Below are positions 35,157-44,324 of a stretch of 64,000 nucleotides of DNA, in pieces. Numbering within the stretch: the stretch's first letter is position 1; every line of letters starts with the position of its first letter. A program made the position numbers and the translations under genes. This stretch comes from Sulfurivermis sp041678005. GTDB taxonomy: Bacteria; Pseudomonadota; Gammaproteobacteria; Thiohalomonadales; Thiohalomonadaceae. The stretch spans positions 1-64,000 of the forward strand of contig JBAYOW010000001.1 in assembly GCA_041678005.1 (NCBI GenBank), read 5' to 3'. A model generated the notes under the pieces. It had not been told where the DNA came from, did not search any database, and saw nothing but the letters and a program-made list of their open reading frames with translations.

Positions 35157-37466
35157 TCACGGACTAAACCAATAGCGTCGCGCCCTCTCCCGCCAGGATT
35201 CGAGCTGCACATCATCCTTGCCCAGATACACCTTTATCGCACCCTGCATAGCTGTGTTATATGAAACCGCACCTATTGCATGATAACGCCCCTGTACCAG
35301 TGGATGTGGAAAACTCCAGCGATTGCGGTAGCCGGTAGAGAATATGACATAGCGTGGCGCTACGGCAGCCACAAAGCCTTCAGTCGACGAAGTCTTGCTG
35401 CCATGATGAGGTGCCACGATTACATCAGCTGCCAGCTGCGCAGAGATTTCCTGCAATAATTGACACTCGGCAGCCGCCTCGATATCACCAGTCAACAGCA
35501 CCGCACCCTGTGCCGCGGCGATACGCAATACACATGAAGCATTATTATCAAACTTATATCCAGACCAGTCTCCTGGTGACAAGATGGAAAAATCCACCCC
35601 ATCCCACTGCCAGTTTTGTCCGCGTACGCAAGCTTCATGCTCCCGCCAGGAATATGACTCGTCCACGCCGCTGATAAACCTCTCTATGGGCATCGCAGCC
35701 ATTAGTGACTTAGCACCGCCCGCATGATCGCTATCACCATGACTAAGGATCATTGTATCTATTTTCTGGATACCAAAATGCTGCAACACTGGCAGCAAGA
35801 CCAATTCACCAGCATTTGTATTAGCACCAAAAGGCGGCCCGGTATCATAAATCAGGCTATGCTCTGCGGTACGCACCAACACCGCCAAGCCCTGTCCCAC
35901 ATCCAATACCGTCACCCAGGCCTCGCCGATTTTCGGCCCAGCAGGGCGCAGCAACAACATCGGCAACAACCAGACCAGCCCCAGCCACCGCGCTGGCCAG
36001 CCACGCGGTGCCAGCAGCCAGAACATACCAAGCATCGCCGGCAGCAAGGTCCATGGCATAATCGCCAGAGCACTCCAGCTCTCCGGCAACAAGCCAGTAC
36101 ACCACGACAGCCACCACCACAGCACATCCAGCCCCAACAACGCCAAATACAACAAACCCGCTGCTGCTGTCGGCCAAAGCGACAACAAGACTGTCCCCAG
36201 CAACACCAGCGGCACCACCAGCATAGACACCCAGGGCACGGCCAATAGATTCGCCAATGCACCGATCAAAGGTACCTGCTGAAACCACATCGCCAGCAAG
36301 GGAGCCAGCCCAAGCGCCACCAATACCTGCACCCGTCCCCAACGCCACCACCAGCCACTATTGCCCAGCCGCCAGCCCATGCCAAAAAGAATTATCGCCA
36401 CGGCTGCAAAAGACAACCAAACCCCTGCTGCCAATACCGCCAATGGATCCAGCAACAAAACGGCCAGCAAGGCCATGGCCAGCACCCGCACTGGCGAGAT
36501 ATTGCGTTGTGCCAATACCACCAGCATGACCACTGCCACCATGATCAGCGCGCGCTGGGTGGGTATGGAAAAACCTGCGAGCGCCGCATACAGGCTGGCC
36601 GCCAGCAATGCAGCGAGTGCAGCTGCCTTGGGAGTTGGTAACCATAAAGGCCACAACCACAGTCGGCGCAGCAGAAAGAACACCAATCCTGCGACTATCC
36701 CAACATGCAAGCCGGAAATGGCCACCAAATGATTGGTGCCGGTAGCGCGCAACACCTGCCACTGCTCATCGCCTATATCCCGACGCTCACCCAGTGCCAG
36801 TGCTACCACTATTCCAGCCAGGGGATGATCTTGTGCAGCTGAACGCAAGGCTGTATGCATATTCTGACGCAGACGCTGCAAGGGATACTGACCACTATCC
36901 TCACTCAGCAAGACTGTAGATTCACCAGCACGCACATAACCTGTAGCGCGAATACGCTGGGTAAACAGCCAGGCCTCATAGTCATAGACGCCAGGATTGG
37001 CAAACCCATGTGGGCGCTTCAGCCGCACCTGTAAGCGCCACCGTTGACCTGCCTCAAGCTCAGGAAAACCACGATACCATGCCAACCGCACATTACCTGG
37101 CGAGGGCCAGCTTTTGCCCTGGTAGTGCATATTTTCGACTGAAAAGATAAAGCGACTGCGTTCGGTATTTACCTCAGGCAAAGAGGCAACCAGGCCCTCA
37201 AGCAGCAAATCCTTGCCTTCCAATTCAGCTGGCAAAGACTGCGCCAGAACTAGCCCGGCATGCAGCCAGGCCCAAAGAAACCCAGCTACGGACCAGGCCA
37301 ACAGGCGCGACAATGTCTGCGCTCGCCAAAAGCAAGGCAATATCCAGGCCAGCAACAACGAGGGCAACAACAAAAATAAAAAAAGCAAAGACGGCAGTAC
37401 CGGCTGCCACTGAAAAACAAGTATCCCCAATAAAAATGCCAAGATTCCTCTGACCATATTTCCCAT
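35157..37466 (-). CDS. comEC: DNA uptake channel protein ComEC/Rec2
   Basis: A 769-residue ComEC. Three parts are visible: N-terminal helices with an OB-fold region (about 80-200), the Competence domain with many membrane helices (about 220-500, including TGTNHLVAISGLHVGIVAGL at its start), and a C-terminal metallo-beta-lactamase-like domain (about 525-760) with LDVGQGLAVLV and SHGDSDHAGG. ComEC carries single-stranded DNA across the inner membrane during transformation. No other competence genes are in the window. The family often sits by exbBD-msbA-lpxK, so the location alone does not prove competence. Confidence 0.93.
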   Translation of the reverse strand: MGNMVRGILAFLLGILVFQWQPVLPSLLFLFLLLPSLLLAWILPCFWRAQTLSRLLAWSVAGFLWAWLHAGLVLAQSLPAELEGKDLLLEGLVASLPEVNTERSRFIFSVENMHYQGKSWPSPGNVRLAWYRGFPELEAGQRWRLQVRLKRPHGFANPGVYDYEAWLFTQRIRATGYVRAGESTVLLSEDSGQYPLQRLRQNMHTALRSAAQDHPLAGIVVALALGERRDIGDEQWQVLRATGTNHLVAISGLHVGIVAGLVFFLLRRLWLWPLWLPTPKAAALAALLAASLYAALAGFSIPTQRALIMVAVVMLVVLAQRNISPVRVLAMALLAVLLLDPLAVLAAGVWLSFAAVAIILFGMGWRLGNSGWWWRWGRVQVLVALGLAPLLAMWFQQVPLIGALANLLAVPWVSMLVVPLVLLGTVLLSLWPTAAAGLLYLALLGLDVLWWWLSWCTGLLPESWSALAIMPWTLLPAMLGMFWLLAPRGWPARWLGLVWLLPMLLLRPAGPKIGEAWVTVLDVGQGLAVLVRTAEHSLIYDTGPPFGANTNAGELVLLPVLQHFGIQKIDTMILSHGDSDHAGGAKSLMAAMPIERFISGVDESYSWREHEACVRGQNWQWDGVDFSILSPGDWSGYKFDNNASCVLRIAAAQGAVLLTGDIEAAAECQLLQEISAQLAADVIVAPHHGSKTSSTEGFVAAVAPRYVIFSTGYRNRWSFPHPLVQGRYHAIGAVSYNTAMQGAIKVYLGKDDVQLESWRERARRYWFSP

Positions 37467-37527
37467 CCCTGGAACTTTGTGGATAATAGGCGGCTACTTT
37501 CAGCGCAATTGCCTGCTCACCTAATCA

Positions 37528-38073
37528 ATGCCAAAAAAACTCTTCAAACGCCTGATACCGGATCATCGTACGATCCGTGAGCACAAGTACCTGCGTATCT
37601 TTGGCAGACTGTTGCACGATCCCAACTTATTTCATTTCAACCGCCGTTCAGTTTCCGGCGCCGTTGCCAATGGCCTGTTCTGGGCTCTTATCCCGATGCC
37701 ATTTCAAATGCTGCCATCGGCGTTATGCGCCATTTTCTTCCGCATCAATCTGCCACTATCTGTGGTCCTGGTCTGGCTGACCAATCCTATAACCGTGCCA
37801 CCTGTCTTTTATTTTTGCTACAAGGTTGGTAGCTGGCTGCTCGACACACCACCACACGCAATGGCAGCTCGTCTCAGCACAGAGTGGTTGGGCACTGAGC
37901 TGGCCATCATCTGGAAGCCTTTTCTGCTCGGCTCCCTTGTGGTGGCTGTCACCAGCAGCCTGCTTGGCTACCTTGCTGTACGTCTGCTTTGGCGCATCCA
38001 TCTAATTCGGCATATCCAACGCAAAAGGCGCGAACGCGAATTGCGCAAAGTTTTCCGTGATCATAATGAATAA
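37528..38073 (+). CDS. DUF2062 membrane protein
   Basis: A 181-residue protein with two or three membrane helices (about 50-75, 80-100 and 130-155) and a basic C-terminal tail (IQRKRRERELRKVF). The segment SVSGAVANGLFWALIPMPFQ is the DUF2062 signature. The function is unknown. It is divergent from comEC and convergent with lolD. Confidence 0.9.
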   Translation: MPKKLFKRLIPDHRTIREHKYLRIFGRLLHDPNLFHFNRRSVSGAVANGLFWALIPMPFQMLPSALCAIFFRINLPLSVVLVWLTNPITVPPVFYFCYKVGSWLLDTPPHAMAARLSTEWLGTELAIIWKPFLLGSLVVAVTSSLLGYLAVRLLWRIHLIRHIQRKRRERELRKVFRDHNE

Positions 38074-38095
38074 GCATACTGATCAACCTGCCTGC

Positions 38096-38776
38096 CTATG
38101 CCTGCGCAATCCGCCCATCCTCCAGCCGCAAGGTACGATGCATACGCGCCGCCAGACCAAGATCGTGTGTCGCCACGACAAAACTGATTTTTAAATCCTC
38201 GTTCAACTCCAGCATCAAGGCATAAATTTGCTCGGCCGTACGCACATCCAGATTACCGGTTGGCTCATCGGCAAGAACACATTTAGGTTGGGTAACCAGG
38301 GCACGAGCGAGCGCTGCACGCTGTCGTTCACCCCCGGACAACTCACCAGGCTTATGACTTTCACGCGCAGCCAGTCCAACCCGCTCCAATAGAATAGCCG
38401 CCCGTTGTGCAGCCTCACCAGGCTGCATGCCCTGAATTAGCAGCGGCATGGCAACATTTTCCAATGCCGTGAATTCTGCCAGCAAGTGATGAAATTGGTA
38501 AACAAAGCCAAGCGCGCGATTACGCAAATGACCCCGCGCTGCCTCGCCCAGCATAGCCATGTCTTGACCTGCCACCTCAACTCGCCCACTCGTAGGCAGG
38601 TCAAGACCACCAAGCAGGTGCAGCAAAGTGCTCTTGCCAGAACCAGATGCCCCAATAACGGCAACACGCTCACCGCGCTGCACACTGAGACTCACCTCAC
38701 GCAGCACCTCGACAGTCTGCGGCCCTTCGTTATAAGTCTTGCTCAGCTCGTGGCAGGCCAGCACTACCTCACTCAT
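38096..38776 (-). CDS. lolD: Lipoprotein-releasing ABC transporter ATPase LolD
   Basis: A 226-residue ATPase. Walker A is GASGSGKSTLLHLLGGLD, signature LSGGERQRAALARAL and Walker B CVLADEPTGNLD. It powers removal of outer-membrane lipoproteins from the inner membrane. I start at the ATG at 38776 (MSEVVLACHEL), which overlaps the permease stop by 8 bases; the longer reading lies inside that gene. Confidence 0.94.
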   Translation of the reverse strand: MSEVVLACHELSKTYNEGPQTVEVLREVSLSVQRGERVAVIGASGSGKSTLLHLLGGLDLPTSGRVEVAGQDMAMLGEAARGHLRNRALGFVYQFHHLLAEFTALENVAMPLLIQGMQPGEAAQRAAILLERVGLAARESHKPGELSGGERQRAALARALVTQPKCVLADEPTGNLDVRTAEQIYALMLELNEDLKISFVVATHDLGLAARMHRTLRLEDGRIAQA

Positions 38777-40016
38777 AACGCAATGCCTCCGCAGGCTGGG
38801 TGCGTGAAGCACTCCAGGCCGGATACAAGGTCGCCACTATGCTAAGCAGAAAGGCCAGGACTGCAATGCGTACCACATCGGCAAAATTTAAACGTGAGGG
38901 CAAAGTGCTGATGTAATATACATCTGCCGGCAGGAACTGCACCGAGAACAAACTCTCAATAGCAGGAACGATGGTCTCCACATTCAGCGCGAGCAAGACA
39001 CCGCCAACCACGCCCAGCAAGGTACCAACAAAACCAATCACCGTGCCTTGCACCATAAAAACCCCCATCACTCCTCTCGGCGAAAGGCCAAGTGTGCGCA
39101 GGATGGCGATATCGGTTTTTTTGTCGGTAACTACCATCACCAACGTAGAGACAATATTGAAAGCGGCCACCGCCACAATCAGCGAGAGGATGACAAACAT
39201 CACCGTTTTTTCCGTGCGTATAGCACGAAAGAAATTGGCGTGCTGCTGCGTCCAGTCGCTGACGTGATAAGTACCAGGCAGATTGCCAGCCAACTCACGC
39301 GCCACCCATGGCGCAAGAAACATATCATCCAGTTTCAGCCGTACTCCAGTTATCTCCCCAGACATGCGGAACAGGATTGCCGCATCATCCAGGTGCACTA
39401 AAGCCAGGGCACTATCGTATTCATACATACCGACCTGAAAAATGCCGCTGACGGTAAAACGCTTCAGACGTGGCAATACACCTGCCGGCGTCACATTGGC
39501 CGAGGGCGTTACCAAAGTTACTTTATCACCCACTATCACACCCAGAATACGCGCCAGATCAACACCAAGGATAATGTTGTATTCACCGGCACGCAGATCA
39601 TCAAGCGAGCCGGCCTGCATTTTTTCTCCCACCTCGGAAACAGCTGGTTCCTCGGCAGGCAACACACCCCGGATTAAGGAGCCATTCACCCGCGTGCCCT
39701 CGATGAGCATGCCCTCCTTCTGGATAAATGGTGCTGCACCCAGCACACGCGCATCCTGCCGCGCAAGCTCGGCCACCTCTTGCCAATTACGCAAAGGCGC
39801 GCCATAACCACTGATTGTGGCATGCGAGGTCATGCCCAGAATACGATGACGTAATTCATGTTCAAAACCATTCATCACCGACAACACCGTGATCAAGGCA
39901 GTCACCCCCAGGGTGATGCCCAGCATGGAGATTAGGGAAATAAAGGAAATGAAATGATTGCGCCGCTTTGCACGCGTATAGCGCAAGCCGATATATAGAG
40001 TCAGAGGTCTAAACAT
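38769..40016 (-). CDS. Lipoprotein-releasing permease, LolC/LolE (LolF-like)
   Basis: A 415-residue permease with helix 1 at about 22-45 (HFISFISLISMLGITLGVTA), a large periplasmic domain, and three helices at about 270-400 ending in LYPAWSASRTQPAEALRYE. It is the LolC/LolE family. Only one such gene is present, next to lolD. In Acinetobacter and Francisella a single LolF homodimer replaces LolC and LolE; this may be that type, but another copy could lie outside the window. A 402-bp space upstream contains a direct repeat and a MITE. Confidence 0.88.
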   Translation of the reverse strand: MFRPLTLYIGLRYTRAKRRNHFISFISLISMLGITLGVTALITVLSVMNGFEHELRHRILGMTSHATISGYGAPLRNWQEVAELARQDARVLGAAPFIQKEGMLIEGTRVNGSLIRGVLPAEEPAVSEVGEKMQAGSLDDLRAGEYNIILGVDLARILGVIVGDKVTLVTPSANVTPAGVLPRLKRFTVSGIFQVGMYEYDSALALVHLDDAAILFRMSGEITGVRLKLDDMFLAPWVARELAGNLPGTYHVSDWTQQHANFFRAIRTEKTVMFVILSLIVAVAAFNIVSTLVMVVTDKKTDIAILRTLGLSPRGVMGVFMVQGTVIGFVGTLLGVVGGVLLALNVETIVPAIESLFSVQFLPADVYYISTLPSRLNFADVVRIAVLAFLLSIVATLYPAWSASRTQPAEALRYE

Positions 40017-40075
40017 AGGGCGCTATTAAACCACAAGATAAAGCCAGGCGACTGAGTTTGATGCCACAATATTAT

Positions 40076-40123
40076 CGCCAATAAAATCACAACAAACTCA
40101 TTACAGAAATCCGCCAATAAAAT
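40076..40123. repeat. 12-bp direct repeat upstream of the LolC/E gene
   Basis: CGCCAATAAAAT occurs perfectly at 40076-40087 and 40112-40123, 36 bases apart, in the promoter region of the permease gene. It could be an operator; its significance is uncertain. Confidence 0.5.
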
Positions 40124-40174
40124 ATAGTGTGCATTGTATTGTTCAGAACTTTGAACGCTACAACGGTGGGCTAA

Positions 40175-40314
40175 GGAAGCGCTGAATAATGTTGGCGAGG
40201 CAGTCAGGGTTAGGCAAAAAACAGCGAAAAAGTGCAGTTTACACGTAGTAAATGAGCATTTTGAGCCGTTTTTTAACACCGCCCTGACAACGTAGGTAAT
40301 TATTCAGCGCTTCC
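40175..40314. mobile_element. 140-bp MITE-like element, copy A
   Basis: The ends are perfect 15-bp inverted repeats, GGAAGCGCTGAATAA and TTATTCAGCGCTTCC. The 4-bp sequence CTAA is directly repeated on both sides, which fits the YTAR target duplication of IS5-type elements. Internal inverted parts are visible: GTCAGGG/CCCTGAC, and TTTAC-ACGTA-GTAAA at the centre. It has no transposase gene. It is 131/140 identical by my count to copy B at 41556-41695, in the same orientation. Confidence 0.85.
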
Positions 40315-40358
40315 CTAAAGTATTCTCCATATCTGCCGTCATCACTAACAAGGCGGAC

Positions 40359-40385
40359 TAAAGTTATCTGCACTCGGGACGCTAT
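40359..40385 (+). promoter_or_regulatory. Possible sigma-28 promoter upstream of the calcium-loop gene
   Basis: TAAAGTTA, an 11-base spacer and GACGCTAT match the sigma-28 consensus TAAAGTTT-N11-GCCGATAA in 7 of 8 and 5 of 8 positions. It ends 33 bases before the ATG at 40419, a plausible distance. The -10 element is weak, so this is a candidate only. Confidence 0.4.
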
Positions 40386-40418
40386 TGAACTCAAGCACAG
40401 CAAATTCCCGAGACCGCC

Positions 40419-41555
40419 ATGATCATCACACAATCCAATCTACAGATGCAGAGTGGCCGCAGCTATCTGCAATACCAACGCCAGCATGAATCCCTCACCA
40501 CATGGAAAAATGGCGAGAATGGCCAGCGCGAACAAATCACCCAGACCTCCAGCCGGGAACAACTAAAGCTGGAAACCAGTAGCAGTCATCTACAGATGAA
40601 CCACCGCGCCATGCAAGCACGACTCCCGGCACAGAATCCTAACCAAAGCCCTGCACAAACTCCTGTGCAACTCATGCAGCCTGCGGCAAGCAATATTACA
40701 GCCAGTGCACCTGCGGACAAAACCAGAGAAGCTGATGCCACAGTTGGTGGTTTCAATGAGCTGCAACTAACCGCCATCATGCTGCTTATAGAAAGACTCA
40801 CCGGCCGCAAACTGGAAATCTTCATTCCCAATAAAAGCAATGATGGCGGGCCGCCTGCCGTAGAGGCGCAAAGCGGCAGCACAAATCAGGGCCGTGGCTC
40901 TGTTTATACAGCCAGCCAAATCCATTATGAATGGGAAAGCACCACGTTCTCGGCACAGGGCATCGTGCACACTGCCGACGGCCAGGAAATACAGCTTTCT
41001 CTGCAACTTAACATGAGCCGTGAATTCTTAAGCCAGACCAATGTTTCAGTGCGCAGCGGCGATGCTCTGAAAGACCCGCTGGTGATTAATTTTGACGGCA
41101 ATGCAGCCGAGCTAACACACACCAAATTCGCCTTTGATATTGATGCCAATGGCAAGCTCGACGAGATTTCCTTCGTCAAGCCAGGTAGTGGCTTTCTTGC
41201 CCTGGATCGCAATGACGATGGCGTCATCAATGACGGTGCAGAATTATTTGGTGCCTTAACTGGCAATGGCTTTGCTGAACTTGCCAGATATGATGAAGAC
41301 GGCAATGGCTGGATCGATGAAAACGACACCATCTTTGCCAGCCTGCTCATCTGGAGCCGCGATGCCAATGGCAAGGACCAATTTAGCAGTCTGAAAGAAC
41401 ACGACATCGGTGCCATTTATCTTGACCATATTGAAACCCAATTTGCCCTCAAGGACAGCAACAACGATATGCACGGGCAGGTTCGTTCCAGTGGTATCTT
41501 CCTCAATGAAAGTGGCAAAGTGGGTACAGTGCAACAACTGGATTTGGTGGTTTAG
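40419..41555 (+). CDS. Protein with EF-hand-like calcium loops, unknown function
   Basis: A 378-residue protein. The first 110 residues are rich in Gln, Ser and Asn and look disordered; there is no signal peptide. A helix (113-135) and a probable beta region (160-235) follow, then four Asp/Asn/Gly-rich loops: DIDANGKLDE (240-249), DRNDDGVINDGAE (263-275), DEDGNGWIDEND (292-303) and SRDANGKDQF (313-322). They follow the DxDxDG pattern of EF-hand/dockerin calcium sites, though the twelfth position is often not acidic. The function is unknown; proteins of this layout occur in other gammaproteobacteria. The gene lies between two MITE copies; the TAG stop (41553-41555) forms part of the TTAG abutting copy B. 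The start has only a weak Shine-Dalgarno. Confidence 0.85.
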   Translation: MIITQSNLQMQSGRSYLQYQRQHESLTTWKNGENGQREQITQTSSREQLKLETSSSHLQMNHRAMQARLPAQNPNQSPAQTPVQLMQPAASNITASAPADKTREADATVGGFNELQLTAIMLLIERLTGRKLEIFIPNKSNDGGPPAVEAQSGSTNQGRGSVYTASQIHYEWESTTFSAQGIVHTADGQEIQLSLQLNMSREFLSQTNVSVRSGDALKDPLVINFDGNAAELTHTKFAFDIDANGKLDEISFVKPGSGFLALDRNDDGVINDGAELFGALTGNGFAELARYDEDGNGWIDENDTIFASLLIWSRDANGKDQFSSLKEHDIGAIYLDHIETQFALKDSNNDMHGQVRSSGIFLNESGKVGTVQQLDLVV

Positions 41556-41695
41556 GGAAGCACTGAATAATGTTGGCGAGGCAGTCAGGGCTAGGCAAAA
41601 AATGGCGAAAAAGCGCAGTTTACATGTAGTAAATGAGCATTTTGAGTCGTTTTTTAACACCGCCCTGACAACGCAGGTACTTATTCAGCGCTTCC
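41556..41695. mobile_element. 140-bp MITE-like element, copy B
   Basis: This copy has the same length and orientation as copy A, with ends GGAAGCACTGAATAA and TTATTCAGCGCTTCC (one mismatch). The flanks are TTAG on the left and TTAT on the right, so the target duplication is imperfect. It lies exactly between the stop of the calcium-loop gene and the tsaB stop, filling the convergent gap. Confidence 0.85.
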
Positions 41696-41698
41696 TTA

Positions 41699-42370
41699 TT
41701 AGCCAACTTTGGCAACCGCAACCTTGTCTCGCAGGTACACAGGCTGTGCCTGCGCGGCCTCTACGGCCTGACCTGCCTGCCAGCCCGCCACTGCCAAGGG
41801 CAATAAATCTTCTGCCTGCGGGTAGCGCTCACCCTGATATACAGACACAGCACAGCGCTGTGCCAATACCGCTCCATAAGTTTTCCAGCCACTGCCATAG
41901 CCAAAATAACCAGCGCCCGGCTGGGGTACTTGCTCAGGTGCATACACCCCCTCCTCACCCAGTAATACCATTACGCCTGCGTGCGCCTGATAAAGCCCCC
42001 AATACACCTCGCCCATACGCGCATCGATGGCTACGGTCACCTTTGCTGCGCCAAGTTCGCGCAAAGCGCCCTGGGCGAGTATTGCCAGGGTTGATATCGG
42101 CAACACCGGCAACTCGGCGGCATATGCCAGTCCCTGGGCAACACCTGCAGCAATACGCACACCAGTGAAACTACCAGGGCCGCGGCCAAAGCCCAGGGCA
42201 TCGAGCTGGCTCAATGACAAACCTGCCTCGGCCAAAACCTCCTCTACCATAGGTAAAATCAGCCTGGCGTGTTCGCGTGGTGCAACCTCGCTGCGTACAT
42301 ATATATTCTCCCCATTCAACAGGGCGACAGAACAGGATTCAGTTGCAGTTTCCAGAGCGAGAATTTTCAT
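41699..42370 (-). CDS. tsaB: tRNA t6A modification protein TsaB
   Basis: A 223-residue protein. It begins MKILALETATESCSVALL and includes LDALGFGRGPGSFTGVRIAAG, typical of the TsaB pseudo-ATPase. With TsaD, TsaC and TsaE it makes threonylcarbamoyl-adenosine at position 37 of ANN-reading tRNAs. The ATG overlaps the dinG stop by 4 bases. MITE copy B ends 3 bases beyond its stop. Confidence 0.95.
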   Translation of the reverse strand: MKILALETATESCSVALLNGENIYVRSEVAPREHARLILPMVEEVLAEAGLSLSQLDALGFGRGPGSFTGVRIAAGVAQGLAYAAELPVLPISTLAILAQGALRELGAAKVTVAIDARMGEVYWGLYQAHAGVMVLLGEEGVYAPEQVPQPGAGYFGYGSGWKTYGAVLAQRCAVSVYQGERYPQAEDLLPLAVAGWQAGQAVEAAQAQPVYLRDKVAVAKVG

Positions 42371-44313
42371 GCCGATATATCTGTCTTGTTCTTACCGGCA
42401 AGCGCAGGCAAGGCAAAAAAGCGCTGCACGACCTCCAGCTTGCGGGTTTTTGTCATTGGCGGCAGGCTGTTGATAAATATCCGGCCATAAGGCTTGCTGC
42501 CCAAGCGCGGATCACACAACATCAACACGCCACGGTCGGCGGTATCACGAATCAACCTGCCCACGCCTTGCTTCAAGGCAATCACCGCCTGCGGCAACTG
42601 ATAGTCCATAAATGGATTACCGCCCTGTTGGCGCATCGCCTCGATACGCGCCTGCAAGACCGGATCGCCGGGCGAGGCAAACGGCAACTTATCGATGATG
42701 ACACAGGATAAGGCCTCACCGCGCACATCCACACCCTCCCAGAAAGAACCTGTACCCAACAAGATCGCATTACCCAACTGACGAAACTGTTCCAACAGGC
42801 GCGAGCGTGGCATTTGTCCTTGCACCAACAATGGGTAATCCAGCTTACCATCCAGTATCTCTGCCGCCTCCTGCAATGCACGATGACTGGTGAAGAGAAT
42901 AAAGGCTCGACCACGACTGGCCTCCAGCACCGGCAAGGCCTGCTCAATGACTGCAGCAGTGTAGCCAGGGCTATTTGGTTCTGGCATATCCGTCGGCACA
43001 TAAAGCACAGCTTGCTGGGCAAAATCAAATGGACTATCCCAGCGTTTTGTTTGTGCATCATGCAAGCCAAGTCGCCGGGTAAAATGGTCAAAGTTCTCCG
43101 CTACTGCCAGGGTCGCCGAGGTGAACACCCAGGCACAAGGGCGTGCTTTGATCTGTTCCTGAAACAAACTGGCTACATCCATAGGCGTGAGGTTGAGTGA
43201 AAATGAACGGGCATGTGTCTCGAACCAGTGTATTTGATCGACAGGTGTTATCCCGCTGATCTGGGCGTAACGTGTGGCTGTTTCCTCGCAACGGCGCAAA
43301 CAGCTTTCAAGGCCCTTGCCACGTGCCGCCAGTGGCTTCAGTTGTTCCTGTAGCTCATGCAAGGCGGCGGCCACATCGTCCAGCGCCTGCTGAAAACCAG
43401 ACAACTGCAAGGCCTCATGCCATGCACCCCGCCGCGCCTCGGTACCAAAGGCCAGACGCAAATCCTTAACGGTCTTTTCCAAATGCTCGGCGCTGCTACG
43501 TAAACGACCAGTCTCTCCCGCTTCGCGTACATCTTCAGCAATGGTATCTCGTGCCAAATCCTGCAACTGATAGCCACTGACCGTCAGGCCAAAAAAATTA
43601 GCTGCAATGTCTGGTAGTTGATGGGCCTCATCAAGAATCAAGGCATTGACTCCAGGCAGCAGCTCACCCACACCCTCATCACGCAACGCCATGTCGGCAA
43701 ACAACAAGTGATGATTGACCACCACGATGTCGGCCTCTTGTGCCCGCCTTCTGGCCTTCATCAAATGGCAGTCATCATAATAGTCACAATCATTGCCCAG
43801 ACAATTATCACCAGTAGATGTCACCTGCGGCCACAAGGGAGAGTCTTCGGCCAAATCACTCAACTCGGCAATATCACCAGAACGGGTGATCCCTGACCAC
43901 TCGCGTATCTTCTGCAGATCGGCAACCTGACTACGCGTGGGAAAACGTCCGTCACTCAAGGCCAGCTCCATGCGGTGCAGACACAGATAGTTGGCACGCC
44001 CCTTGAGCAAGGCCAAATCGACTGGTACGGCCACCGCATCGCGCACCAGGGGCAGATCCTTGAGAAACAATTGATCCTGCAGATTCTTGGTGCCAGTGGA
44101 GATAATGATCTTTTGTTCGGTGAGTAGTGCAGGAACCAGATAGGCAAATGTCTTGCCCGTGCCCGTGCCGGCCTCGGCAATAAAAACCTGTTGTTTTTCC
44201 AGCGCCTCGGCAACTGCCATTGCCAGCTCCTGCTGTTGACTGCGCGGTAAAAAGCCCGGGATCAGTTTGGCAAAAGGGCCATCCGAGGAAAGCAGGTAAG
44301 AGATATCATCCAT
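42367..44313 (-). CDS. ATP-dependent DNA helicase, DinG/YoaA type
   Basis: A 648-residue superfamily 2 helicase of the XPD/DinG group. Walker A is EAGTGTGKTFAYLVPALL (about 46-63), the DEAH box is LILDEAHQL (about 223-231) and the iron-sulfur cysteines lie at CLHRMEL and CLGNDCDYYDDC. The C-terminal motif VGRLIRDTADRGVLMLCDPR is motif VI. The absence of an exonuclease domain and the sequence resemble YoaA, which associates with the holC product. I start at the ATG at 44313 (MDDISYLL); a TTG at 44340 is possible. tsaB overlaps its end. Confidence 0.93.
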   Translation of the reverse strand: MDDISYLLSSDGPFAKLIPGFLPRSQQQELAMAVAEALEKQQVFIAEAGTGTGKTFAYLVPALLTEQKIIISTGTKNLQDQLFLKDLPLVRDAVAVPVDLALLKGRANYLCLHRMELALSDGRFPTRSQVADLQKIREWSGITRSGDIAELSDLAEDSPLWPQVTSTGDNCLGNDCDYYDDCHLMKARRRAQEADIVVVNHHLLFADMALRDEGVGELLPGVNALILDEAHQLPDIAANFFGLTVSGYQLQDLARDTIAEDVREAGETGRLRSSAEHLEKTVKDLRLAFGTEARRGAWHEALQLSGFQQALDDVAAALHELQEQLKPLAARGKGLESCLRRCEETATRYAQISGITPVDQIHWFETHARSFSLNLTPMDVASLFQEQIKARPCAWVFTSATLAVAENFDHFTRRLGLHDAQTKRWDSPFDFAQQAVLYVPTDMPEPNSPGYTAAVIEQALPVLEASRGRAFILFTSHRALQEAAEILDGKLDYPLLVQGQMPRSRLLEQFRQLGNAILLGTGSFWEGVDVRGEALSCVIIDKLPFASPGDPVLQARIEAMRQQGGNPFMDYQLPQAVIALKQGVGRLIRDTADRGVLMLCDPRLGSKPYGRIFINSLPPMTKTRKLEVVQRFFALPALAGKNKTDISA

Positions 44314-44324
44314 GAGTGTGCAGT

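Noticed and set aside
35724..36351. Long frames opposite and alongside comEC
   Set aside because: They are Gln/Pro/His- or Gly/Ala-rich shadows of the GC-rich membrane-protein codons and have no ribosome sites or domains.
40001..40279. Minus-strand frame opening with MLKNGSKCSF and a near-identical one at 41256-41660
   Set aside because: Both start inside the two MITE copies and share residues only because the repeats are similar; neither continues as a related protein.
40175..41695. Composite transposon made of the two MITE copies
   Set aside because: Copy A has its own CTAA duplication on both sides, so it inserted alone; there is no transposase and no common outer duplication.
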